The notes beneath the pieces are model-generated. The model did not search any database. It saw nothing but the letters and a program-made list of their open reading frames with translations, and was not told the origin of the DNA. Shown piece after piece: positions 45,109 through 53,574 of a stretch of DNA of 64,000 nucleotides. Origin of the DNA: Devosia soli (GTDB taxonomy: Bacteria > Pseudomonadota > Alphaproteobacteria > Rhizobiales > Devosiaceae); NCBI RefSeq assembly GCF_000970455.1, contig NZ_LAJG01000005.1:558001-622000 (forward strand), read 5' to 3'. The stretch's first letter is position 1. Every line of letters starts with the position of its first letter. Both the position numbers and the translations under genes were made by a program.

Positions 45109-48100
45109 ATGCTCGATTTCATCGAAAAAATCCTGAGGATGCCCAGGGTCGTCCTCACCGTCATGGTGATCGTCCTGACGGCTGGTACGGCGGCCTACCT
45201 TTCCATGCCCAAGGAAAGTTTCCCGGCTATCGACGTGCCCTATCTCTACGTGTCGATCAGCCAGACCGGTGTTTCGCCGCGCGACGCGGAAAACCTGTTG
45301 GCCAAGCCGGCCGAAGAAGAACTGGCGAACCTGCCGGGGCTGCAGAACATCTCGTCGACCTCGACCACCGGCCATGCTTCGGTGCTGCTCGAATTCGACA
45401 TCAACACCGACAAGGACCAGGCGCTGCAGGACACGCGCGCCAAGATGGACGCCGTCAAGGCCAAGCTGCCTGCCGATGCCGATGACCCCACCGTCAGCGA
45501 AGTCGACTTCATCGGCCCGATCATGTCGGTCGCCGTCTATGGCACCGCGCCGGAAAAGGAACTGACACGCCGCGCCGAAGAGCTGCAGGACGCGCTCGAA
45601 GCGCTGGGCGATGTGCGCGAAGTCAAGTTGTCGGGCTCGCGCAAGGAACAGCTTGAAGTCCGCATCGACCTCTTGCGTCTTGAAGCCTATGGGCTCACCG
45701 CAAGCCAGTTGCTCGATGCGCTCTCGCGCAACAACATGGTCGTGCCCGGCGGTACGCTCAACACCGGACAGGGCTCGTTCAATATCGAAGTGCCGGGCCT
45801 GATCAGCAATGCGCAGGACGTCTACGACCTGCCGATCAAGACCGATGGCAACACGGTCGTGACCTTCGGCGATGTCGCGACCATTACCCGGACGCTGGCC
45901 GACGCCACCGAATATACTCAGGTCAATGGCTCGCCGGCGCAGATCCTGGGCGTTTCCAAGAAAATCGGCACCAACATTATCGACGTGTCGACCAAGGTTC
46001 GGCAGACGACCGAGGAACTGGCCAAGAGCTGGCCAAACGGGGTGAGCTACAGTTTCTTCCTTGACCAGGCAGAGACAACCACCAACCTCTTCCGGTCGCT
46101 CGAAGCTGCCGTTCTGACCGCCGTCGCACTGGTGCTGATCACCTGTATCGCAACGCTGGGTGTTCGCCCCGCGCTGATGATCGGCCTATCGATCCCGCTC
46201 TCGTTCATGATGGCGTTTCTCGTTGCCGAAATGCTCGGGATGACCATCAATATGATGGTGATGTTCGGGCTCGTCATCGCCGTCGGGGTGCTCGTCGACG
46301 ATCCTGTTGTGGTCGTCGAATATGCCGAGCGAAAGCTGCAGGAGGGCGTGCCGAAGCGCGAGGCCTTTATCATGGCCATGCGCAAGATGTTCGTGCCGGT
46401 GGTGGGCGCCACCGCAACGACGCTGGGCGCTTTCATTCCGCTCCTATTCTGGCCGGGCATCATCGGCAAGTTCATGAGCTACCTGCCGATGATCGTGATC
46501 ATCGTCATGATCGCATCGTTCATCTCGGCGCTGATCTTCATGCCGGTGATCGGTTCGGTGATCGCCTCGACCCATGTCGATCCGGTGGCGAAAGCCAAGG
46601 CCGATATCGTCATGTATCCGGACAAATTCGACACCAAGAAGGTGTCGGGCATTACCGGGTTCTATGTTCGGGCGATGGAGAAGCTGATCTCCTGGCCCAT
46701 ACCGACGCTAGCCGTGGGGTTCGGCATTATCGTGGCGATCTTTGTCGCCTATTCGATGAACCCGACAGGATCGGAAGCCTTCCCGGCCTCGGAACCGGAA
46801 TATGCAACAGTGGCCGTTGTCGGTCGTGGCAATTATTCTCCCGAGGAGGTCCGCGATATGCTGATCGAGGTCGAGGACCAGCTCTTGCAGGTGCAAGGCA
46901 TCCAGGACGTGATCATGCAGTTCGGCACGACAGGCGCCTTTGGCACCATGCCGCCCGACACGATCGGCAATTTCCAGCTGCAGCTCGTCAACTGGAACCA
47001 TCGCGTCAAGGCAGAGCAGATCTTTGGCGAAATCCGCCAGCGCGTTGCCGGTATTGCCGGGCTCGATATCCAGGTTCTGGCGGCGGAAAATGGTCCGCCG
47101 GCGGGCAAAGACCTGAACATGCGGGTCGAGAGCAAGAACTATGACGACCTCCTGCCCGTCGTGACTGCGATCCGCGATCATCTGGCCACCTGGCCCGAAG
47201 TGGTCGACGCCGAAGACGGCCGCCCCTCCCCCGGCATCGACTGGCAGATCACGGTCGATCGTGCCGAGGCGGGCAAATATGGGATCGGCGTGCGTGAGCT
47301 CGTGCCTTATGTGCAGCTGATCACCAATGGCGTGAAGCTCGGCACATATCGCGACGAAGAAGGCGACGAGCTCGATATCCGCGTTCGCCTGCCCAAGGAC
47401 GAGCGCACCTTTGACGCGCTCGACTCCATGCGGATTGCGACGGCGAACGGGATGATCCCGGTCTCCAACTTCATCAACCGCACCCCTGTGCCCAAGGTCG
47501 CCAATATCGAGAGGCGCAACCAGGTCTATGTGATGAACGTGGCTGCGGGCCTGCAAAACCTGCCCGAAGGCGTCTTTGCGGCCGATAAGGTCGCGGAGTT
47601 GCAGAAGTGGATCGGCGAGCAGAACTTCCCCGAAAGCGTCAATGTCGCCTTCGGCGGCGCGGAAGAGCAGATGGGCGATGCCAATGCCTTCATCGTTTCG
47701 GCGATGGGCATGGCCATGGCGCTGATCTTCTTCATCCTGCTGCTCGAATATAACAGCTTCTACCAGGTGATGGTGACGCTCTCGACCGTCATCATGTCAG
47801 TGGCCGGCGTGCTCTTGGGCATGCTCGCGACAGGCATGAGCTTTTCGGCGATCATGACGGGCCTTGGCATCGTGGCGCTGGCGGGCATTGTGGTGAAGAA
47901 CGGCATCGTGCTGATCGACACCTATAATGACTACAACCGCCATCAGCATGTGGAGCCGGTCAAGGCTATGCTGCTGACGGTCAGCCAGCGTGTGCGCCCG
48001 GTGTTGCTGACCGCGTTCCTGACCGCACTCGGGGTTATCCCGATGTGGGCCAATGTCGAGTTCGACTTCATCCGCCGCGAAATCGTGGTGGGTGGGCTTG

Positions 48101-48399
48101 CAGGATCGTGGTTCATCCACCTGTCGGCCGCGCTGGTTTCGGGGCTCTTTTTCTCGACGGCGCTCACGCTGGTCATGGTACCGGTGATGGTGACGGCCCC
48201 AAGCGTGATCTGGCGCCAGATGAAGGGCACCGCTAGCTGGATCGGGAGCTTCCGCCGTAAACCGGCGATGGCCACTCCGGCAGGCTTTGACGGCATGGCG
48301 GTCGAGATTCCGCCCGATGCCGATGGAGCACGGCGCTACATCGTCTCCAAGGAAGCCGGCCTCGGCGATAAGGACGAGCGCCGCGACGCTGCGGAATAG
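45109..48399 (+). CDS. RND efflux pump permease subunit
   Basis: The 1,096-residue inner-membrane pump has the AcrB/HAE1 layout with 12 helices and two large periplasmic loops. The proton relay is visible: the Asp pair in GVLVDDPVVVVEYAERK and the Lys in AGIVVKNGIVLIDTYNDYN. A C-terminal tail of about 60 residues after the last helix (KPAMATPAGFDG and beyond) is longer than in AcrB. It should expel hydrophobic or toxic compounds. The start has AAGGA eight bases upstream. A strong terminator follows at 48421. Confidence 0.93.
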   Translation: MLDFIEKILRMPRVVLTVMVIVLTAGTAAYLSMPKESFPAIDVPYLYVSISQTGVSPRDAENLLAKPAEEELANLPGLQNISSTSTTGHASVLLEFDINTDKDQALQDTRAKMDAVKAKLPADADDPTVSEVDFIGPIMSVAVYGTAPEKELTRRAEELQDALEALGDVREVKLSGSRKEQLEVRIDLLRLEAYGLTASQLLDALSRNNMVVPGGTLNTGQGSFNIEVPGLISNAQDVYDLPIKTDGNTVVTFGDVATITRTLADATEYTQVNGSPAQILGVSKKIGTNIIDVSTKVRQTTEELAKSWPNGVSYSFFLDQAETTTNLFRSLEAAVLTAVALVLITCIATLGVRPALMIGLSIPLSFMMAFLVAEMLGMTINMMVMFGLVIAVGVLVDDPVVVVEYAERKLQEGVPKREAFIMAMRKMFVPVVGATATTLGAFIPLLFWPGIIGKFMSYLPMIVIIVMIASFISALIFMPVIGSVIASTHVDPVAKAKADIVMYPDKFDTKKVSGITGFYVRAMEKLISWPIPTLAVGFGIIVAIFVAYSMNPTGSEAFPASEPEYATVAVVGRGNYSPEEVRDMLIEVEDQLLQVQGIQDVIMQFGTTGAFGTMPPDTIGNFQLQLVNWNHRVKAEQIFGEIRQRVAGIAGLDIQVLAAENGPPAGKDLNMRVESKNYDDLLPVVTAIRDHLATWPEVVDAEDGRPSPGIDWQITVDRAEAGKYGIGVRELVPYVQLITNGVKLGTYRDEEGDELDIRVRLPKDERTFDALDSMRIATANGMIPVSNFINRTPVPKVANIERRNQVYVMNVAAGLQNLPEGVFAADKVAELQKWIGEQNFPESVNVAFGGAEEQMGDANAFIVSAMGMAMALIFFILLLEYNSFYQVMVTLSTVIMSVAGVLLGMLATGMSFSAIMTGLGIVALAGIVVKNGIVLIDTYNDYNRHQHVEPVKAMLLTVSQRVRPVLLTAFLTALGVIPMWANVEFDFIRREIVVGGLAGSWFIHLSAALVSGLFFSTALTLVMVPVMVTAPSVIWRQMKGTASWIGSFRRKPAMATPAGFDGMAVEIPPDADGARRYIVSKEAGLGDKDERRDAAE

Positions 48400-48420
48400 G
48401 TTTGACGACAGAGAGGAAAA

Positions 48421-48449
48421 GGCCCGCAACGATGCGGGCCTTTTTTCTT
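48421..48449 (+). terminator. Rho-independent terminator of the PadR-RND operon
   Basis: GGCCCGCA and TGCGGGCC form an eight-pair GC-rich stem with loop ACGA, directly followed by TTTTTTCTT. It lies 21 bases past the RND permease stop. Confidence 0.92.
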
Positions 48450-48499
48450 AGCGGGTACGCAGCGTCTGCTCGCATTGCTTTATTGCTCAGTAGCTTGAT

Positions 48500-48973
48500 T
48501 TAGCCGGCCACGAACTCATGCATCCGCCAGTTGTCGCCATCGACTTGAATGTCGCGAGTGGTTGGGGCCCGAGCCGAGAGGACTTTGCGCCAGAAGAGTT
48601 GGGCGGCGGTGTTGGCGTGGGGGACGGCGATGTGCCACTGGCCGGGGTGAGCAGCGAGGGCTTGCGTGACGGAGGAGCGGCCAGTGCCGCTTTGACGATA
48701 GGCTTTCAGGACGAAAAATTCGGCCATGAACCAGCAAGGAGCGCGCCCGGTCAGTGGACATTCATCAACAACGAGAGCGAAGCCGGCGATCTCGTTGTTG
48801 CTCATGATGAGATAGGGGAAACGCCAGAAGCGGTCGAGGAAGTCGTATTGGTAAAGCCCGTCCTTGCCGATCGGGAACGGCATGGAGGCGGTCATGTCGT
48901 GGAGGTAGAGCTGGATCAGATTTGCGATGACCGGCTTTTGGTCGGGCCGCGCGGGGTTGAGGTGGATTGCCAT
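48500..48973 (-). CDS. GNAT-family N-acetyltransferase
   Basis: The 157-residue protein has a GNAT fold: an early helix (DQKPVIANLIQLYLHDMT), FALVVDECPL, the core strand FMAEFFVLKAYRQSGTGRSSVTQALA with the acetyl-CoA-binding R-x-x-G-x-G/A pattern, and a late IAVPHANTAAQLFWRKVL segment. The acceptor is unknown. No SD is evident before the ATG. It stands alone on the minus strand, convergent with the RND operon. Confidence 0.78.
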   Translation of the reverse strand: MAIHLNPARPDQKPVIANLIQLYLHDMTASMPFPIGKDGLYQYDFLDRFWRFPYLIMSNNEIAGFALVVDECPLTGRAPCWFMAEFFVLKAYRQSGTGRSSVTQALAAHPGQWHIAVPHANTAAQLFWRKVLSARAPTTRDIQVDGDNWRMHEFVAG

Positions 48974-49068
48974 GGCGGGAGGTTAGGCGGAGTGGGATGT
49001 CGGGGTAAGGGGCTTGTTTTACAATCGACCCGGTCCTTTGAAAGCAAACCCCTTATGCTCCCTTCGAG

Positions 49069-49095
49069 CCCCTTCTCCCACCAGGGGAGAAGGGG
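49069..49095. repeat. C-rich palindromic repeat before the Atm1-like gene
   Basis: CCCCTTCTCCC and GGGAGAAGGGG form an 11-pair stem around ACCAG. It lies between the ABC exporter stop and the GNAT start and may be the 3' end hairpin of the exporter transcript. Confidence 0.65.
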
Positions 49096-49133
49096 ACGCC
49101 GGTGGTTGGCGATGTAGAGCGCCCCGCCCCAAA

Positions 49134-51029
49134 CTACTCTGCTGCCGGCGCGCCGCGTTTGACGAAGCCGTCGGGGTCTTCGCGGGTGCGAGCCAGGGCT
49201 TCTTCGGCTTCGGTGGCTTCGCGCTGGCGGCTCCACATCTGGGCGTAGAGGCCGTTCTGGGCGAGGAGATCGGCGTGATTGCCGCGTTCGGCAACGCGGC
49301 CTTCGCGGAGGACCAGGATTTCGTCGGCGTTGATCACGGTCGAGAGACGGTGAGCGATAACGACGCTGGTGCGATTGCGCGAGACTTCGTCGAGGGCCGC
49401 CTGGATATCGCGTTCGGTCTTGGTATCGAGGGCGGAGGTTGCTTCATCGAGGATGAGGATCGAGGGGGCTTTCAGGATCGTGCGAGCGATGGCAACGCGT
49501 TGCTTTTCGCCGCCGGAAAGCTTTAGGCCACGCTCGCCAACCGGGGTTTCATAGCCCTTGGGCAGGCTTTCGATGAAGGGGCCGACCTGGGCCATGCGGG
49601 CGGCGGCGTGGATGTCTGCTTCCGAGGCGCCGGGGCGGCCATATTCGATATTGTAGCCGATGGTGTCGTTGAAGAGCACCGTGTCCTGCGGGACCATGCC
49701 TATGGTCGAGCGGAGACTTTCCTGCGTCACGTCGCGAAGATCCTGGCCATCGATGGTGATGCGGCCGCCAGTGACGTCATAAAAGCGATAGAGGAGACGC
49801 GAGATCGTCGACTTGCCGGCGCCGGTGGGGCCCACAATGGCGACGGTCTTGCCGGCCGGGACTTCAAAGCTGACGCCTTTGAGGATCGGGCGATCGGGAT
49901 CATAGTGGAAAGAAACGTCTTCGAAGCGGATGACGGGGCCGGTCACCTTGAGCGGGGCGGCATCGGGCTTGTCGACAATTTCCGGATCCCTATCGAGGAG
50001 CTTGAACATCTCTTCGATATCGGTGAGGCCCTGACGGAGCTCGCGGTAAACGAAACCGATGAAATTAAGCGGGCGATAAATCTGCATCAGGAAGGTGTTG
50101 AGCAGGACAAAATCGCCGAGCGTCAGGCGGCCGGCCATGACGCCATTGATCGACATGATCGAAATGATCAGGAAACCGCCATAGAAGATAACCGCCTGGC
50201 CGAAGTTGAGCCAGCCGAGCGAGGTCCAGATGCGGATGGCCGAGCGTTCATAGCTCGCCATGGCGTCGTCATAGCGCTCGGCTTCCATCTTCTCGTTGGC
50301 GAAGTATTTGACCGTTTCATAATTGAGGAGGCTGTCGATCGCCTTGCCATTGGCGTCCGTGTCGGAATTGTTCATGTCCCGGCGGATCGAGATACGCCAG
50401 TTGGACGCCTTGATGGTGAAATAGAGATAGGCCCAGATCATCACCACCAGGACGCCAAGATAGCTGACGCCGAAGAGCCAGACGAAAATGATGGCGACGA
50501 CGATGAACTCGACGATGGTGGGCGCGATATTGAGCATGGCGAAACGGACGACCGTTTCGATGCCCTTTACGCCGCGCTCGATGACGCGGGAGAGGCCGCC
50601 GGTGCGCCGCGCGAGATGGAAGCGCAGCGAGAGGCGGTGCATGTGATGAAAAGTCTGGAGCGCGAGTTTTCGAACCGCATGCTGGCCGACGCCGGCAAAG
50701 AGCACGTCGCGCAATTGCTGGAAGCCGGCGTCAAAAACGTTGCCGAGCACATAGGCGACGACGAGCACGATCGGGACCGCGAGGCCCATGATCAACTGGC
50801 TATCGGCGTCCGTACCATCGAGGCTGTCGATGATGCCCTTATAGGCAAAGGGCACGAGCGTAGTCGCGACCTTGCTGAGGAGGAGAGCGCCGATGGCGAG
50901 CACGACCTGCAGCTTCAGATCGGGCCGGCCATCGGGCCACATATAGGGCCAGAGATTGCGAACGGTAGAAAATACCGAGCCTTCGTCCGCGTTAACGGAC
51001 GGCTTCTTTTCATTGGGATTGTTAGCCAT
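49134..51029 (-). CDS. Atm1-like ABC exporter (fused permease and ATPase)
   Basis: The 631-residue half-transporter has six membrane helices (about 30-330) and a nucleotide-binding domain with Walker A (GPTGAGKSTISRLLYRF), the signature LSGGEKQRVAIAR, Walker B (ILILDEATSALD) and VVIAHRLSTV. The long TM helices and the segments RALQ-like FHHMHRLSLRFHLARRTGGLSR and NYETVKYFANE are characteristic of Atm1/HMT1 exporters, which move glutathione- or iron-sulphur-linked thiols. The start ATG shares one base with the stop of the upstream ArsR gene, so both are translated together. Confidence 0.88.
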   Translation of the reverse strand: MANNPNEKKPSVNADEGSVFSTVRNLWPYMWPDGRPDLKLQVVLAIGALLLSKVATTLVPFAYKGIIDSLDGTDADSQLIMGLAVPIVLVVAYVLGNVFDAGFQQLRDVLFAGVGQHAVRKLALQTFHHMHRLSLRFHLARRTGGLSRVIERGVKGIETVVRFAMLNIAPTIVEFIVVAIIFVWLFGVSYLGVLVVMIWAYLYFTIKASNWRISIRRDMNNSDTDANGKAIDSLLNYETVKYFANEKMEAERYDDAMASYERSAIRIWTSLGWLNFGQAVIFYGGFLIISIMSINGVMAGRLTLGDFVLLNTFLMQIYRPLNFIGFVYRELRQGLTDIEEMFKLLDRDPEIVDKPDAAPLKVTGPVIRFEDVSFHYDPDRPILKGVSFEVPAGKTVAIVGPTGAGKSTISRLLYRFYDVTGGRITIDGQDLRDVTQESLRSTIGMVPQDTVLFNDTIGYNIEYGRPGASEADIHAAARMAQVGPFIESLPKGYETPVGERGLKLSGGEKQRVAIARTILKAPSILILDEATSALDTKTERDIQAALDEVSRNRTSVVIAHRLSTVINADEILVLREGRVAERGNHADLLAQNGLYAQMWSRQREATEAEEALARTREDPDGFVKRGAPAAE

Positions 51030-51349
51030 TAGGCCGGTTCCGCTTCCTTATGGGGGGCTCGGAGATTGAGACCTTCAATCAAACCGCCGAAGGCGGTGCC
51101 GAGTTCAGCCAATCGATCCTGCCGGATCATGTAGCGATTGCGGGTACCATGGGGCTTGCGCTCGATCAGCCCGGCATCGAGCAGCACTTTTATGTGCTGG
51201 GAGACGGTGGACTGGGCAAGCGGCAGGGATTCGGTGACATCGCCACAGCAACATTCGCGCTGCTGCTGGCTCGCGAGGAACCGCAGGATGCTGAGCCGAA
51301 CCGGATGGCCAAGGGCTCTCATGATGTTGGCAATGTCGTCGTCGTGCAT
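51029..51349 (-). CDS. ArsR-family regulator with a Cys-rich motif
   Basis: The 106-residue winged-helix protein has the ArsR pattern (ALGHPVRLSILRFLASQ, LPLAQSTVSQHIKVLLDAGLI). Three consecutive Cys in ECCCGDVTESL sit where SmtB/ArsR proteins carry metal-binding ELCVCD, so it is a candidate metal or thiol sensor. Its gene overlaps the Atm1-like exporter gene by one base, which suggests that it controls export in response to metal or glutathione stress. The ligand is inferred. Confidence 0.87.
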   Translation of the reverse strand: MHDDDIANIMRALGHPVRLSILRFLASQQQRECCCGDVTESLPLAQSTVSQHIKVLLDAGLIERKPHGTRNRYMIRQDRLAELGTAFGGLIEGLNLRAPHKEAEPA

Positions 51350-51547
51350 GGGGCTGGCAGATTTGATCGGTGAATGGCGATGAACATGGTGAGGATTGAC
51401 GGCAAGGTCAATCCCCGGGGTACGGTGCGGCGGAGATAAAGGTGGTTTTGGGCAGGGATGAGCGAGCGAGGCGGATTACACGCCCCCTTCCGGTCTTTCC
51501 ATCAGCTGGAAAATCTGGAGGGATAAGCTCGCTGTCCGCACCAAACG

Positions 51548-51575
51548 AAAATGGCGCCCGGAGGCGCCATTTTTT
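51548..51575 (-). terminator. Terminator after the LysM protein gene
   Basis: AATGGCGCC and GGCGCCATT form a perfect nine-pair stem with a four-base loop; the flanking A and T runs give a U-tract on either strand. It overlaps the end of the LysM gene by two bases. Confidence 0.85.
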
Positions 51576-53574
51576 ATTGAGGGAGGCTGAAGACCTGGCC
51601 TGGATAGATGCGATCGGGGTCGCGGATCTGGCCGGCATTGGCCTCATAGATGGTCGTATATTTCATGCCCTCGCCATAAACGCGGCGGGCAATGGTCCAA
51701 AGATTGTCGCCGCGGCGGATAATGGCCTTGCCAGAGGCAAAGCGCTGGGCATCGGGACCGCCGACGGATACGGCGACCATGGTGGGGACGGCCGGTTCGG
51801 CGGCAGGCTGTGGCTGCGCAGGTGCCGGCACTTCGCTAGGTTCTGGTGTTGCGGGCGGGGCAGATGGTTCGCTCGGCTCGGTGGCTGGAATCTCAGCCTC
51901 AGCGACCGGGGCTGGGGCATCGGCGGCGGCCTGGGTAGTCGTTTCCGCCGGCGGATTGGCTGCGGGCGAGGAAGGCTTTGGCGCGGTCACGGCGGGCGAG
52001 GTTGAGCTAGGCTCCGCTGGCGCTAGCTGTTCGGCAGGCACGGCATCGTTGCTGGCAACTGCAGTCTCACTGCCCTCGCCTGCCGGCACGTCGACGACGA
52101 AATCGACTTCGACCCGGGCGAGAACGTCGGACGATCCAGGGCCGAGAAGGTCAGCGCGAACGCGCTGGCTTGGCGCAGCGAGAACCGCGCCGGCCTCGAC
52201 CAGCCAGCGGCCACCTTCAATCGTGGTATCGGCGATGAAGGTATCATCGACATAAAGCCGAACCACGCCGCCGTCGGGACCACCGCCAGCAAAGAAGGTG
52301 CGATCGCCTTCGATTTCGATGGCATCGATGGTCGGCGGGATATCGGCAAGCTGCTGAGCTTCGACCGGTGCCGGCGTGGGCTCTACAGCGGGCGCTGCGG
52401 CAACGGTGGTTTCTTGCGGAGCGGCAGGCTCGGTGGCCGGCGCTGCAGGAGACGCCGTTTCAGTCGATGGAGCTGGCGCGGCTTCGGGGGCCGGAACTGG
52501 CTGCGCCGGCTGATTGGTCCCGGCAATTGATTGGCTGGGCGTCGGCGTGGCCGGGCTAGCCGGCGTTGGCGACGGCGCTGTTTCCGGTGACGGCATGGCC
52601 GGAACCGTAGCCGGCGGCGTGGCCAGAGCGGACGGTTGCTCGGCGGGTGCAGGCGTGGTTGGCGCCTCTGCCGATGGCACGGGCGCTGCTGTCGCGGTGG
52701 TGGGCGGCGTCGGCGTTGCGGCCGGCGCTGCCGGTGCCGGCGCTGGGGTGACGGGAGCCGTTTGCTCGGCAGTCGCAACCTGGGTCGGCGCGGACGGCGC
52801 CGGACGGTCCAAGCCTTGCAAGACTTCGCTCGCCTGGCCGGGAACGCTGGCGACGACGAGCGGCTGGCTGGTCTTGTCGTCATTGATGACAACGACAAAG
52901 GATTGCTCGGACTGTGCTTCCTTGCCGCGCTCGGCCAGGGTGATCTCTACGCCGCCGGGCGGCAGAGGCGCATCAGGCACGAGCACCCAGTCTCCGCTAT
53001 TTTCGACGGTGGCGCTGCCCAGCAGTGCGCCATTGGAAAAAACTTCGACCTCGCTGCCCGGCGTGCCGCTGCCGGCGATGACCACCGAGCCGTCGGGTTC
53101 GGCGCGTAGCAGCCCGAAGGTTGCAGCAACGACCTTATCGGCTGCGCCTGCTTCAGGCTCTGCCGGCGGCGTGACGTCGAGTGCGGGCGGCGTCAGAGCG
53201 GTGTCAGCCTCGGCGGGCGCTTCCGGAGCGGGTGTCGGCGTTGCGGCTGGCGCTTCGACGGCGGCGACTTCAGTGGTCGTTTCGTTGGGGAAGAGACCGG
53301 CTTCGGCAAACTTGCCGCGGATGCACTGGCCCATGCCATCCGGGCTATTGAAGCAGGTGACGACCGTGGGGGCGGAAAATACGGCAGCAATGACGAAGAT
53401 AGTGACGGCCGCAGCTCCAATCGTCAGAGCAAGAGGTCGTTTCGGTGCGGTCTCGGCCAGTTTACCCTCCCGGGCGTGTTCATCCGGCAGCTTTCTGGGC
53501 CAGCCGTGCGGTCGTCGATACTGCGGACGACTGCGAGGCTTCAGTCTTGAGCAGCTTGTATGTGATTGATTCAT
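51574..53574 (-). CDS. Pro/Ala-rich LysM-domain membrane protein
   Basis: The protein has a cytoplasmic basic segment, one membrane helix (LALTIGAAAVTIFVIAAVFSA), a secreted part with two repeated beta domains (AEPDGSVVIAGSGTPGSEVEV; DRTFFAGGGPDGGVVRLYV) joined by long Pro/Ala/Thr-rich linkers, and a C-terminal LysM (RRGDNLWTIARRVYGEGMKY, then IYPGQVFSLP) that binds peptidoglycan. I give the ATG at 53574 (666 residues), which overlaps citramalate synthase by 95 bases. No ATG, GTG or TTG is suitably placed after the overlap; a CTG at 53460 with GGGAGGG upstream would give 628 residues and a clean start. The start is therefore uncertain. Confidence 0.75.
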   Translation of the reverse strand: MNQSHTSCSRLKPRSRPQYRRPHGWPRKLPDEHAREGKLAETAPKRPLALTIGAAAVTIFVIAAVFSAPTVVTCFNSPDGMGQCIRGKFAEAGLFPNETTTEVAAVEAPAATPTPAPEAPAEADTALTPPALDVTPPAEPEAGAADKVVAATFGLLRAEPDGSVVIAGSGTPGSEVEVFSNGALLGSATVENSGDWVLVPDAPLPPGGVEITLAERGKEAQSEQSFVVVINDDKTSQPLVVASVPGQASEVLQGLDRPAPSAPTQVATAEQTAPVTPAPAPAAPAATPTPPTTATAAPVPSAEAPTTPAPAEQPSALATPPATVPAMPSPETAPSPTPASPATPTPSQSIAGTNQPAQPVPAPEAAPAPSTETASPAAPATEPAAPQETTVAAAPAVEPTPAPVEAQQLADIPPTIDAIEIEGDRTFFAGGGPDGGVVRLYVDDTFIADTTIEGGRWLVEAGAVLAAPSQRVRADLLGPGSSDVLARVEVDFVVDVPAGEGSETAVASNDAVPAEQLAPAEPSSTSPAVTAPKPSSPAANPPAETTTQAAADAPAPVAEAEIPATEPSEPSAPPATPEPSEVPAPAQPQPAAEPAVPTMVAVSVGGPDAQRFASGKAIIRRGDNLWTIARRVYGEGMKYTTIYEANAGQIRDPDRIYPGQVFSLPQ

